Part shown: one piece after another, positions 35,450 through 46,930 of the stretch | Layout of the letters: every line of letters starts with the position of its first letter | How positions within the stretch are numbered: position 1 is the first letter of the stretch | DNA from: Eonycteris spelaea | Lineage: Eukaryota; Chordata; Mammalia; Chiroptera; Pteropodidae | Length of the DNA stretch: 64,000 nucleotides | Direction: 5' to 3' | Assembly (NCBI GenBank): GCA_003508835.1 | Contig: PUFA01000021.1 | Coordinates: 6,488,501-6,552,500 of the forward strand | Position numbers and translations under genes: made by a program | Notes under the pieces: model-generated | Told to the model about the DNA's origin: nothing | Databases searched by the model: none | What the model saw: only the letters and a program-made list of their open reading frames with translations

Positions 35450-35765
35450 CCCGCCTTGTGGAACTTAGAGAGCACTTTGGTGGGCAGACATTTTTCTTAC
35501 AACTCCTGACCAGTGGAGGCCTGTGATAGTTAAAAGGTGACCTAGCACAGCCACAAGTGCCAGTGAGGGATTGAGAAACACTAAAATAAGATAAGTCCCT
35601 GACTCCACAGTCAGATCCATTGTTGGAAATACTTCCAAATAAGAATCATTGATATAAATGTTGGTGCCATTTAAAGAGACAGAAAATATAAGAAGAACTT
35701 GAGAGGGGAGAGTATAATACGGAAAAGTGTCTAGTTGCCTCTCAGGTCTACTATTAAGCAAGCTA
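35450..35765 (-). mobile_element. L2 ORF2 C-terminal piece, antisense
   Basis: The minus strand of 35,465-35,761 is open for 98 codons. It contains a stretch LLIFSVSLNGTNIYINDSY followed by YLEVFPTMDL, corresponding to the VFPISVNGT and KNLGVILDS segments of the L2/CR1 reverse transcriptase. The match is weak at the amino-acid level but in the right order. Confidence 0.6.
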
Positions 35766-36530
35766 TTTTAAAGATCATGGAACAGAAATGGTCACAGACT
35801 AGATTAAGGTGCTAACAATATGTGCTTTGTTTAATTCATTCCTGACACAAAGCAAAGCAAGGAGAATGAGATGGGGTGAGTTAACCTCATGATAACATGC
35901 AAGGGAATGGAAAGATCGTGTCACCTGAGCCCGTGTTAGGCAGTGTCCTTAGGTCCTATCTCAGATGTACCAGTTTCCCCCAGCGATGGTGTGATTATAA
36001 GGAGAACTGAAGTTAAAGAAGGGGGTTTAGCGGTCACGCTGCACCTGGAGCCAAACTACAGTGTATCGGCCACTTAGTTTACCACAGCTGTTGCTCCCGG
36101 TGAGCCTGATGACAAGCTCTAAGTGACACCGGAGTTTCTTGGCAGAATATGGGGCCAAAACAGGCCTGTAATGGTGTTACCAAATGACGGCTGATTTAAG
36201 GATGATAAAGCTGCTTTCTCTGGAAGTGTCACGATGTAGAATTTATCATTGGATCTTTCCGTCCTTTCTGTTTATGAGCAAAACTCTGGTTTGCCTCATA
36301 TTTTTAAAAAATGCATATTCCATTTTATATATCCTTATCATGTCTTCCAGATTACTAACGTACTATGCATACCTGATGTATTTTACGCATTCAGCCTTTG
36401 TCTTATGAGATGGTTACTTGCTTACTCACCATCTCCGATTAATACCGTATGAGTTTGCTTACATCTCAAAGGCTACTCATCTACTATTCTCTGCGAGTTC
36501 TCTTCCTATGATTTCTATCTCCTGTCTGTC
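35766..36530. other. Inserted unassigned DNA with a possible MIR trace
   Basis: About 765 bases splitting the antisense L2. At 36,025-36,100 GGTTTAGCGGTCACG, CTGGAGCCAAACTAC and CCACTTAGTTTA follow the order of sense MIR, but the match is short. The remainder is unassigned. Confidence 0.35.
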
Positions 36531-37300
36531 CTATTTGTTTTTCTCTTTGAATTTTCTCAAGCTGTAGAACAAAAATGCCTTACAGTGAGTAAAGGATATT
36601 AGGTTGATTTGGAATGTATTAATTTTTGATGCATCGGTGTGAAAATCAAGAGTAGCAGTGTGGATATATGAGTAGTTTAAGACTGAGCTATAAAATGTAG
36701 AGGCTGAATTTGAGGGGTGAAAATTGGATCCATGAGGATTAATGTGAAATCCTAAGAAGAGAATGTAGAGGGATGAAATAGCCCATGGAGAACTCCTGAT
36801 GAATGCCAAGCTTTGTTATTAAATGAAAAAGGGGGGAAAATAGCTAGTTCCAGAAGGAAAATAAGGAAACTAGTATTATGAAGACTAACAGAAGAAACAG
36901 AGAAGGTGTCCAACTTTAACATAAAGAAAGTAGGCATTTTGGCAAAGAATAAATAACGTGATGATGTCTTCAACTGTCCATTAGTGTCATTGCCATGATG
37001 TTTCTGTTTATGCTTACTTAGAGCTCCTCTAGCAAAATGACAATTAATACATTTCACAAGAAATAGATGATGATAAAGTAGAGACAGCAACTCTAGACAG
37101 TTCTTGAAAATAGGTCAAGTACCTAGAAGAGTGTGTGGGATTCATGGGGTTTATTTTATTTTTCTAACATAAGACATGAAAGACTAGGGCAGATTAAAAT
37201 AACACGAGGGCAGATATGGGAAACAAGTAGTAGATGGGCAGAATCTTATTCCAGTATAATAAGGGGAGAGGAAGAAATAGCGGGGCTCAAGTGTTTTAAT
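36531..37300 (-). mobile_element. L2 reverse-transcriptase core, antisense
   Basis: The minus strand of 36,531-36,809 reads SSLYILFLGFHINPHGSN, then FYSSVLNYSYIHTATLDF and INTFQINLI. These match the L2 blocks SIYTHSLGDLIQSHGF, ADDSQIYIS and KLNMSKTELL in order. Farther right, pieces resembling the palm region run on to about 37,300. The catalytic ADD block is degraded (here it reads ASTFYS), so the enzyme is dead. Frame is broken repeatedly. Confidence 0.65.
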
Positions 37301-37929
37301 TTTTTTAATATGTACATTTATTTGGTGATGGAAGGTTTATGGAAAACGTTTGGTTATTTGTGTTTTCTTTGAAGTAGAATGCCAAAGAGTTTTATATACT
37401 TGACTATAAGTGTGTTTATTGGTGCTAAGGATAGTGATTTTAAATTTAGGTATTACCACCTCTTCCGTGATTGTGTGATTTTTTTTCCTTGTTGTGCAAA
37501 ACTGTGTAGGTGGAAGCATAGACTAGATTGCTAGCTTTTCTAGAAAAGAAATATTGCCAGAAAACATGAATGAATGAAGAAGAATGAAATTTAGACTCTC
37601 CTCGACACAGCGATTGAAACGACAGCTCTGGAATCTCAGAGACCAAAAAGCAAATGAAGCAACAAAAACCAGGTTACTAGACTTGGAAAAATTGAATTAG
37701 TTCCTTGGCCGGTAGTCTTAAATATTTCAAATGCAGAAGAGTTTCGGATGATAGCAAATTCCAGAAAGTAACTAAGAATAGGTGCTGAATCGAGTGAAGC
37801 AGGAAGTCGTCAGAGATTAGGATGATGTGACATTGAGGAGCCAGGAGCCCGTAGCTCACATGAGGAGACATGGAATTCATGACATGCTTTGGGGTGGAGA
37901 CTGATTTTTGGAAGTGAAAACAACCGTGA
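37301..37929. other. Unassigned stretch
   Basis: No gene or repeat recognised. It may be upstream L2 sequence too decayed to align by eye. Confidence 0.4.
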
Positions 37930-39130
37930 ATACTGTACTGCCCTTTTTAAATGCCCCTCCTTTTGATGCACCTCATATTGTGTTGTGTTTTTTTTCTTTA
38001 TATCATAAAGGATTTTGGTCTATACTTGGTCTACAATTTATCTATCTATCTATCTCTATGTATGTATGCATGTATTTATTTTTTGTTTTTTTTGGAATGT
38101 CTAATATCAGATTTGTATTGGCTTCATAAAGGGACTTGGAAAGGTTTTCTTCCTCTATGGGTAAGACTGTGTCAAGTGGCCTTATTTCTTCCTTAAATGG
38201 TTTACAGAACTCACACTTGAAAATTGCATGTGCCTGTAGTTTCACTTGCAGGAAGATTTTTTTAAAATCAAGTTTAATTAAAAAAAAAGTAAGATAATTT
38301 GATTTTCTGTCTCATCTTCCATCTGCCTTGGTAAGCTGTGTTTTTAAACATGTTTGTCTGTCTCATCCAGCTTGTTCATCCAGTTTGTTATCATAAAGTT
38401 GTTTATTATGACTCTTTTCACGTCTATAGGATCTATTTATGGTAATAACCCCCTTTCATTTCAAATACTTATCATTTATTCACTCTTGATTAATCTAGCT
38501 AGGATTTTTATAGATTTTGTTGATCTTTCCAAAGAATCTGTTTTGTTGTTTTTAATTTTCTTCATTTTATTTTTATTTCTATCTTATTGATCTCTTTTCT
38601 TATCATTATTATTTCCTTTCTTTAACTTAATTTGGATTTATTTTGTTTTCTGGCTTCTTAAGGTAGAAGCTTAGGTCACTTATTTTTGACCTTCAATTCC
38701 AGTATAAGTATTTAAGGTGATCAATTTTGTAATAATAATGGTGTTAGCTGAATTCATTATCTTTCTACATGTAGCATTTGAATTTTCATTTTGTTTATAA
38801 TATTTCCCAATCCTCCTTTTTATATGTTCAGAATGATGCATTATTTAGAAGGATGTTTTCGATTTTCCAGATATTCGAGGCTTTCCTAAATATCTTCAGT
38901 GTTTTCAGTCACAGAGCATACTATTTCAATCGTGCTAAATTATTTTTATTTTTATTTTCTGGCACATTGTAGGTGTCTTGTGAACATACGAAACAAATAT
39001 GAAAAGAACATGTATTCTATTCTGGGGAGGCGCAGTGTTTTTAAACATTTCTCCCACAATCCTTTTTTCAACATTCAGCAGAATACCATACAGCAGTGAT
39101 AACTGTATCTCTGGTTTCTTTCTTAAAGAA
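37930..39130 (-). mobile_element. Old L1 ORF2, antisense
   Basis: The T-rich plus strand has reverse-complemented ORF2 landmarks in order. TTCTTCCTTAAATGGTTTACAGAACTC (usual TCTTTAAATGTTTGGTAGAATTC) lies near 38,190. TTGATCTTTCCAAAGAATCTGTTTTG lies near 38,520. GGCTTCTTAAGGTAGAAGCTTAGGTC lies near 38,650. The AGAACATGTATTCTATTCTG block (usual AGAATGTGTATTCTGCTG) lies near 39,005. The copy is old, with no usable frame, and includes a TCTA/TATG simple repeat at 38,038-38,078. Confidence 0.75.
38038..38078. repeat. (TCTA)n/(TATG)n microsatellite
   Basis: Four TCTA units are followed by TATG units inside the antisense L1. Confidence 0.85.
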
Positions 39131-40639
39131 GATCTCAAGATTTTATTCAGAAGCTACGGAAGAAGTATCCAAAACAGTTTTGCTTGGCACATACCTATTT
39201 AAATTTTACTGCTGAAACCAAACATTTTATCCTCAGAATTTTTTGATAGGTGGAATTTATTCTTTTATTAGAAAAAACAGTATAAGACTGAAATTAAAGT
39301 GCTGAAAAGTGTCAATCGACGTTTGAGGGTCATATAAGAAATGTCCAGTGCAGGTTAACCCCCTGGATTGCCCCTGTCTCCCTCTGACTTCCTGTGACCT
39401 TCACATGTGCACTGGGGAGGAACACAGAGTGTAAGAGGAGGACACAGTGGCACACAGGCAGCTTTCCTCTACGGTGGTGACATCCATGGATGCTTGAGAG
39501 CTGTTGTCCTTATTTTACTGTCACATTTCAGTTTTACAAAGTATATTTTTATTTCTCATCATCATGAAGTTGTGTGTATACTGAAACTTTTGGAAATTTT
39601 TTTTTCCCGTTAAATAAAGATAAGAAATAATCGGCCCGTTTAAAAGTTACACTGTACCAAATAATATAATTCAAACATACACTGAATTTAGATTGAAAAT
39701 AATTTAGTCATTCTAATCTCTATAAAATAGAAGTTTTCACTCTGAATGGGGCTCTGCATGTATTATAGAGGGAAAAGATTATCAGATACCGTAAATTAAA
39801 ATCGCATTCCGGCTGAACACTCTGTTTTTGAATAGCATCACATTTCTTTCTGAAACGGTTTTTAGTGTTGGCATTAAATTTGTCTGTTTACACTACTGAA
39901 ATAGCCTCCTTATGATTTAGAGAAACAAAAGCTTGCTATAGATCAATTTGTTGTTTATTTAATGTTTCATTCGATCTTAGTTTATTCTATCACTCTATCA
40001 AATGTATTTCTTTTCTAACTGTTGTATATGGTAAAGAAAGTAGTGTGTACTTGCATCTCACACACAGTTAAGGTATAATTCGAATCTCACTGAGAAACAT
40101 TCTATGCATGGTGATAAGCAGAAAATTATTAAAACATGTTGGAAATTTCAGCGTTAGCAGTTGATATAATCAGAAAATTTGAACTAAAAATACCCTGTGC
40201 ACAAATTATTTATTTATATTTATTTTAGGGCATAGCTAACACAGAAACATTTGCAAAGCCAATAACTCTTTTAGTATGGTTTTTTAAGTCTTAAAAAAAG
40301 AGTCACGTTCAAGCTCACCAAGAAAATAGAATTAAAATCTGAATAATAAAATATTCTCCCGATGAAAAATTAGAACGTAAGATCATGCATATCTATTTGT
40401 AAACTCATGAGTTAAATAAAAATCAAATAAGCAGTTGCACAGAAACTAGAGCATATCCCACTTACTTTCTAGAGCTTCGTTCTCCCATTCATGTAGCCAT
40501 TGTCTTGGTTACCACTGTCCCCACGAGCCATGGCTCCTGGCGGGACCTCAGTTTCGGAGTCCTCGGCAGGATGACTGGAGGCAGCCTTTCCTTAGAAGTG
40601 ACTTCATTTCATTTCTGCATGAATTCACTGTAGCCGAAT
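39131..40639. other. Unassigned stretch
   Basis: No gene or repeat recognised. AT-rich except 39,350-39,500, where a short GC-richer segment carries a 68-codon ORF without a motif, and 40,490-40,600. Confidence 0.45.
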
Positions 40640-40872
40640 GAAGACATGCCCTGACAGTTCTCTCTAAAATAGCAACCCGCCCTTGACTCTACTTCTCATT
40701 CTCGCATTGGCGACCACCTGGTACATTCTGTATGAATTTGCTTATTTAGTCTCTCTACACTGGAATGCGTGCGCTTAGGAGAGTCAGGCTTTTGTTTGGG
40801 GTTCCGTCGTACCCAACATCCTCAGGACCTCTGCAGGTACCCAACAGTATATTGGTTGAATGAATGAATTCA
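40640..40872 (+). mobile_element. L2 3' end, sense
   Basis: CTTGACTCTACTTCTCATTC, then GTATGAATTTGCTTATTTAGTCTCTC, then a degraded AGCACAGTGCC block, then AACAGTATATTGGTTGAATGAATGAATTC, which carries the terminal L2 TTGAATGAATGA signature. Confidence 0.6.
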
Positions 40873-41389
40873 GTTGCGGTTGCATGAGGGACACATGTCT
40901 TTGCTCACCCAGGAAATAAGCTTTTTCCTGCTGGGGGACCATGTGCGATTCAGCTTTTCCAGCACGTTCCCCACCTCCTGGCAGCACTGCCGATGCTCCC
41001 ACAGGATTCGCGCTTGCAGCCTCTTCTCTTCCTGCGGCCCGCGGCGACCAGCCTTTCCCTCGATGAGGTTCTCCTGTTTCCTGTTTCAAAGCCACTTCCA
41101 CTGCGGGCGCATTGAGGTTTCAGTATGTCACCCAGTAAAATCTCTCCAGTCGGCTCAGACTCCTCTTCTGTCCTGACTGATGCTTCTGCAAGTTGGTAAA
41201 GTGGCCCCAACGCCTGCCCTATTTGGTCCTCGAATTCCCTGCCTCTCTCTTCTCTGCGTTTACAGCTTATTTTGTTTCTGTGTGAGATGTTTAGTGTGCT
41301 TGGAGATTCTGTGTGTTTATGCCTTCTCCACTTAAAAGAAATATAATTTATGCCTTACCGCGGTATAGAATTCGAGCGTCAACGTAATT
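40873..41389. other. Unassigned stretch, moderate GC
   Basis: No gene or repeat recognised. Two overlapping ORFs on opposite strands (40,874-41,176 and 40,784-41,101) have no motif and look like chance. Confidence 0.45.
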
Positions 41390-41430
41390 GTGGTGGTGGT
41401 GGTGGTGGTGGTGTGTGTGTGTGCGCGCGC
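41390..41430. repeat. (GGT)n(GT)n(GC)n compound simple repeat
   Basis: Eight GGT-type triplets run into five or more GT units and then four GC units. The alternating purine-pyrimidine end GTGTGTGTGCGCGCGC is a strong candidate for Z-DNA. Confidence 0.95.
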
Positions 41431-43714
41431 AGCGCCATTGTTTTCATTAACTGGGAAATGACTCTTATGCCTGAGGACAACTCCCCTTGACTATGTTTTG
41501 GGGAAAGGCACCTATTTTCTGACCCTAAGAGAAAGCATTTTGCTCTTCCTGTGACCTCAGGGGAAAATTCTTCTTGGGTAGAAAGGTTCCACTTAATCTC
41601 CCCAACACCCCAGAGGTTACCATTGCAAATAACATGCAGAACCAGGTTACGGTTCCGATAGATCCTGAGTCAGTCAATCATGTTATGTCCTAATTTAACA
41701 GTAGATTGGCGTAGACTTTGCCATGTATGGATAGCATCTTTAGTAATTAGAAAAATCACTAGGACATAACATAGCTAAACACATGTACTCAGATCGTAGA
41801 CTTTGTGTATTCAGCACTTCATAAATATTATCCATTTACATTTAGTAAAATGTGGGCAACAGTTCTTTACTGATGAGATAACAAGAGATAAAGGACTAAG
41901 TATTGCAGAGGGCAAGCAGTTCTTAAGTGGTTGATGAAGTCTAATTGCTCTTCTGCCCTACGCCATGAAACTTCCCCCGCCCTGCCCTGAAGCTGGTTCA
42001 GTCAGCACCGGTTTGAATGCCTCACCCTTGCTGAGCTCATGTGCTCATCACGAGTTGCCCCAGGAACTGGAAGACATGATGTGTGTAGACTGGCAACAGT
42101 CACAGATGAGAATTAGCTGGGGCTTTGGCATTCGGCCCACTGCTCCATGGGAAAAGGAGAAGGTGTTCAACACCTGCCCGCCTTTGCTTTGTTCCTTTCG
42201 AAGGAATTAGGGAGAACATAGCAAGTCTAGCTTCCTTGCAAGCCTTGGACCCACTCACCCACTCTCATTCCAGATGGATGTGTTCTGTCATTCCGGTTCA
42301 GTCGAAAAAAGTTGTGAAAAGCTGTGGGAAAAGCTAAAGAACGTGAAAACTTAAAACCGAGCTAGCGAGAAAAGGGAAAGTGTTCTGAATAATTTCCACC
42401 TGGGAGCAGATTCGCAGGAAAACATTGCTTTTCCTTTTTGTCTTGACAAAACAGCAGTGACACCATAACAAGAAAGTTTAGCCAAACCAGCGCTTTTAAT
42501 ATTACAGGGGAGTTTTTTGGGTGGATAGACGTACTTCCTTTCTTCTTCAGATACCATAAATTTGGAAAGTAGACACTAAAATGGTATCATTTACAAACAG
42601 AATTACCCTTGGGGCACCCACAACAGCAAAAACAAAATACTTTAAATACCCTAAGGCCCCACAATAAGGGGTTACTACCTTTCTGAATGCATTAGACTAG
42701 CAGTTTGATTAAAATGAAACATCAATTATATTCTAGTTTCTTTATATAACCTATGGGTTGTAAATTGCTCTCTAATAACTCTTAACAATAATTTTTCAAG
42801 AGTTTGAATAATTTACTTCTTTACAGCCCACACATTAATAAATATATTGGATTAATGAGACTGACCTATTTAATTCACCCTTTATTATTTACCTTTAGAA
42901 TATTTTACATATTTAAATGTGAAAATCACTTTGCCTCATTTGATTTGTAATTTGAGTTCGCTTATAAATTCAACAGTTTTTACTTACTGCTATATATTTC
43001 GTTTTATGTTAGACCCTGAAAAAAATAAATAGCAAGAAAAGATACCTAAACTCAAAATGCTTCAACTGTAGTGGGGGAGAAAGGTGAACATCAACATGCA
43101 AAAAACTGCTGTGTTTATCAGATAGGTTTGAAGTTTTAAGCAGAATGTATTTGAGTCACAGATATTGGGAACTTTATAAAAAATCCATTAGAAAAGAAAT
43201 ACTGGCCGTATCTTATTGTGACTAGAACTATGTTTCAGACAGAGGTCTTGATATGCGGGCCATACTCCAATATGTGACTGTGGCAAGCACAGACTCTTCC
43301 ACCTCGTGGTAATATACAGAGATGTAATCTTGTAAAAAACATGATTGTAAAAATACGGAGCATGAGCGTTGTTTACGTAATCGACATATCGTTACCATGA
43401 CTCTAACAGCCATTCACTGTTAATATATAATGAGGATTTCTAACTCCAGTTTCACTCAGATTTGACCAAGAGAAGGAACTTCACGTCACTCAACTGCACT
43501 GTTCGGTGTATGCTGTGTAGTAAAACTAGCTCATCGTAGTGAAGTAAGATGAAAGTGAAGACAGATGCTGAATGATGGAAAAAATTAGTATGTAGCTACT
43601 GAAAGCAGTATGAAAAGTGACAGAAGGTCAGTTCTAGGAAGAATTGAAGTGGTCTGGGGCCTATAGGTACCACAGGGATGGGATCAAAATGACCTACAGT
43701 TTTAGTTTGGTGAA
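41431..43714. other. Unassigned stretch
   Basis: No gene or named repeat recognised. The part 41,960-42,340 has moderate GC and could be an unrecognised old LTR; the rest is AT-rich. Confidence 0.4.
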
Positions 43715-43815
43715 TCGTGAATAATGGACTCGTGAATAATGTGTGGCTTCTGTGGCGCTTGCATGACAGTTGGACATGGTCGTAGACATGCCGTACATGG
43801 TCGTAGACGGTGCCC
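43715..43815. repeat. Two adjacent tandem micro-duplications
   Basis: A 15-base unit starting TCGTGAATAATG occurs at 43,715-43,729 and 43,730-43,744. A 21-base unit starting ACATGGTCGTAGAC occurs at 43,774-43,794 and 43,795-43,815. Confidence 0.85.
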
Positions 43816-44049
43816 TAACTTCCGATTGCGTTGATGTGGGCTCCTGACCCGCACAGCAGAGCACAGGACGTGGAATTCTTTGTAAGGTTTTTACAGAGCC
43901 TTAAATCAGCTTCAGTGCTCCCCGAGGTACTGAAACCATTCAAGGACCAGTAGCATTAAAAAAATAAATCCTGGCACTTTCATTCAAAGAGCTACTGTGC
44001 AACTAGTGACAGTTGTGTGGAAGAATTTACTTTTTTAATAATGGCAATC
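43816..44049. other. Unassigned stretch, possible L1 3' region
   Basis: No firm repeat match. It precedes an L1 tail and may belong to the same element. Confidence 0.3.
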
Positions 44050-44290
44050 CGCACAAGAGGAGCATGAATTATTATGACATCAAAAAAAAAGTGGCAGAAT
44101 GTGAACCGTGGTCAGTGTTGCTGCATTTGTGCGCCGTGTTCACAGATAACATGACGGAGCGAATCCCGAAAGGAGGGCAGCACGTATCTCTGTAGGGGAG
44201 GATCTCGTACTGTTTTTAATATATATTTTTGTTCCTGTTCATTTGCATTTTCTACTGTTTTTACAGCGAGCATTTATTAGATAGGTCAGG
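44050..44290 (+). mobile_element. L1M 3' tail, sense
   Basis: AAAAAAGTGGCAGAATGTGAACCGTGGTCAGTG and especially CATTTTCTACTGTTTTTACAGCGAGCATTTATTAG match the L1M end, usually written as TTTTCTACAATGAGCATGTATTA. Only the last 40 bases are a firm match. Confidence 0.45.
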
Positions 44291-45597
44291 AGACAGAGAG
44301 TGTAACACACCAGCAGTGACTCTGAAGAGAATCAGTCCGGCATCTGTCTGATTTTCATCTTCTGATCTAAGGTCTTCTAAGAGAAAGAAGCTGCACGCAC
44401 TCTTAGGGCAAAGTGCTGCTAGTGTCCGCAGCAGAAGCAGTAGCCTCCCCCCCCGCCCCCGACTTCCTTCCTCTTTCCTTGTGCTTCTCCAGCCTGGTGC
44501 CGCTCACACCCTCCTGCACCCTCCCCACCGCACACGCAGTCACATAAGCGGCTCTCCGTTGACACTGAGTAACGTTCAGTAGCCACCAAAGGAGGGCTAC
44601 TCGGAGGAGCAATGAAAATCAGCACATTCTCGTCTTTCTCCCTGGAGTGCCCCATCCTGGAAGAAGAATCACACGGGGCAGTGACCTCTCTGTGGCCCCG
44701 GGTGTCCCCTGGCATATCAAGAACCAAGGAGTTAAACGCTAATGAAGATCCTGGAACATTTGAAGAGCTTACTCATCTGGAGACATAGTTAATTTCTCTT
44801 ACAAGGAGGCAGGTGACATTAAGAAACCAAGCTGAAGTGGAATAAAAGGAAGAGTCCCTGTAGGGTAAACGGTACGACATATACAGGGATAATGCCTCTG
44901 TTTTTCTACTTTGTTTTAATTAAATGCTTCTAGTCTATCCTCCCTGGACCCAGCATTTTTAGAAAGTGAGGATGAAATCCCAAGTTTAGAAGTAAACAAT
45001 TGTTTCATTAGACACTAAATTAATCTTCTGCATTTTCTAAGGTGGCATTGTGTGATGTTTCCTTCTGAAAAATAGTCATTTTTTAAAGGCATAAGGATGC
45101 ATATTAAGTGATGTGTTAGGAATCCGTTTTGAGAAGACGAATCATGCGGTTTCTTGTAAGTCATGCTTATATAAACCTGAGTTCATTGATTTATGTACCC
45201 GGAGGACTTCCTGGGAATGAATTTCCTCCACTAAGTACCGGTGGCCTCTGAAGTGTCTTGAGGCTCCCACCTGAGATTTTAGTCAAGGCTGTGGGGGAAG
45301 TTCCCGTTTTGAGGACGAGATCGAGAGACTGTTGCTTATAGCAGTTTTCTGACCGTCTGTCTCATCCTGTCTCAGTATTAAGTATGAGTTGATGGATGAC
45401 GTCCTTTTCTATTAAAGTGTTAAATGCTTCCTCCTCTCTCACTCATGTAAGATTTATGTATTCTCAATTCAATTTTTACTTTTCAGTTTATTTCATTAAC
45501 AATATTAGTAATTAAAGCTTGCCGATAATATAGAATAGCGGATAATCCTCCCAACATAATTGTGGCTGCCAGTTAAGAGGTTTGTTTTACGTCTCTG
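44291..45597. other. Unassigned stretch
   Basis: No gene or repeat recognised. 44,380-44,720 is GC-rich with a C-run near 44,448-44,460 and overlapping minus-strand ORFs (44,403-44,727) lacking any motif. Confidence 0.45.
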
Positions 45598-45745
45598 GCA
45601 TATTATCTCGTTTAGTCTTTACGTCCATTTATAGATGAATGAAATGAGAGTTGGAGATACCAACTCATTTGCAATTTACATAGCTGGTGTATGGAAGAGC
45701 TGGAACTCCAGTTCACATCAGTCGGACATTGAGTCTTTATTCATC
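45598..45745 (-). mobile_element. MIR SINE, antisense
   Basis: The plus strand reads TATTATCTCGTTTAGTCTTTACG, then TTTATAGATGAATGAAATGAGAGTTGGAG (usual TTTACAGATGAGGAAACTGAGG), then ACATAGCTGGTGTATGGAAGAGCTGGAACTCC (usual ACACAGCTAGTAAGTGGCAGAGCTGGGATTC). Clear MIR in reverse. Confidence 0.75.
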
Positions 45746-45787
45746 CTTAACCCGCATGAGCTGTTTAAATGTCACAGCAAATTAAAA

Positions 45788-46598
45788 ATTGTTTCCGGTT
45801 TGACAGCAGTCCCTGTTTACTGACGAGGTGACAGATAACCGTGGCGGCCGCCTTCGTCCCTGCCTCCAGCGAGCCCGCTGGCCCGGCCGGTCCTCCCCGT
45901 TTCGGGGTCTCCCCCTTCCCCACGGCCGGTGGTCCTTTTCTTCATTCCACCTCAAGGAGAAGGTAACTCAAAGGGCTACAGGTCGCTGTTTACTTCTTTG
46001 GAGCGTTTTTTCCGACTGTATCGCTCTCACGCGTCAGGCCCTCCGTGCAGACGATGCCATGTTTGCCAAGAGGCCGCGCACGCGACGCGTGGCCTCTGTC
46101 GGTTTCGCCATCACCACACTTGTAGGCCGTGCACCGACCTCAGGTTTGGGTGGCCCGCGCGACCCACGGTTCTGCTGCCCTCAGCATGTTAACGGGGGCC
46201 TTGCCGAGCCTCGCAAGGTCCCATCGGGGACCTGGTGAAGACGAGGCAGCTGCAGCACCTTTGGACCTCTGGGCTCGCACCACTGATGCCTCTGACCCCG
46301 ATGACAAAGGGCAGTTTGGGTTCTACCGGTCCACGGAAGTTGCCGGCTTTTCTTGCCGTCTTACGCATCCGAGTCTCAGGTCTGTACACCTGCCCGTGCT
46401 GCTTGTGATCGCGCTTAGCTTCTTCGTAGAGAAGCTTCCTCTTTGCCTTGCAAAGCATCTTTGGGGCAAACGATTTTTTTCTCAGGCGTTTGATCTTCAG
46501 CTCCGCGAAGTTCCTTGGCTTTTTCTTGAGGGTTCCTGGCACGGCAGGAACCTCCTCCTCCTCTTCTGCGCCATCCGTGGTTCTAGCCGAGAAAGAGG
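45788..46598 (-). pseudogene. RPL7: RPL7 processed pseudogene
   Basis: On the minus strand this is an intronless copy of the 60S ribosomal protein L7 mRNA. It starts with a 5' UTR-like CCTCTTTCTCGGCTAGAACC at 46,598. The initiator ATG is now ACG (46,576-46,578). The reading frame then encodes [40 protein letters not shown] and [19 protein letters not shown], which match L7 in order. A one-base deletion near 46,280 shifts the frame, and further stops and shifts follow. Later L7 segments (for example KRSKEV and GGMKKRTT near 45,940) remain recognisable in other frames. The 3' end carries AGTAAA in place of the parental AATAAA near 45,815. No functional product is possible. The copy has unusually many CpG sites and G/C substitutions compared with the parent. 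Confidence 0.93.
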
Positions 46599-46845
46599 AA
46601 CAGATTAAAATGTTCGATCAGCATAATGGTCTTGGAATAGAAACCATTTCCAAGATTCAGTGAACTCTGAGTAAAAAGCGGAAAGAAGGCTTGGGGAATT
46701 TGAAATTAGTGATGGAAGTTGAGAAAAGCCTTCCCAACATTCTAATGATCGTTTTTGAAGCCATTTATGGTCTGTTCTCTGTTCCCCATACGGTAACAAA
46801 CAGAAACTCTCGTAACCCTCGAGAAAAGAAAAATGTCATGTATAT

Positions 46846-46902
46846 ACGTCTGTCTGTCTGCCTGTGTACACACACGCACACACAAGCACGTACTGACACC
46901 CA
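46846..46902. repeat. CTGT / CA-rich simple repeat
   Basis: CTGT units followed by a short degenerate CA repeat. Confidence 0.8.
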
Positions 46903-46930
46903 CATGTTATATCTGTAGACCGTATGGCTC

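Noticed and set aside
46189..46542. Functional RPL7-like gene
   Set aside because: Start codon lost (ATG to ACG), frameshift and stops downstream, no introns, eroded polyadenylation signal; it is a processed pseudogene.
46129..46608. 159-codon plus-strand ORF
   Set aside because: It is the antisense shadow of the RPL7 pseudogene.
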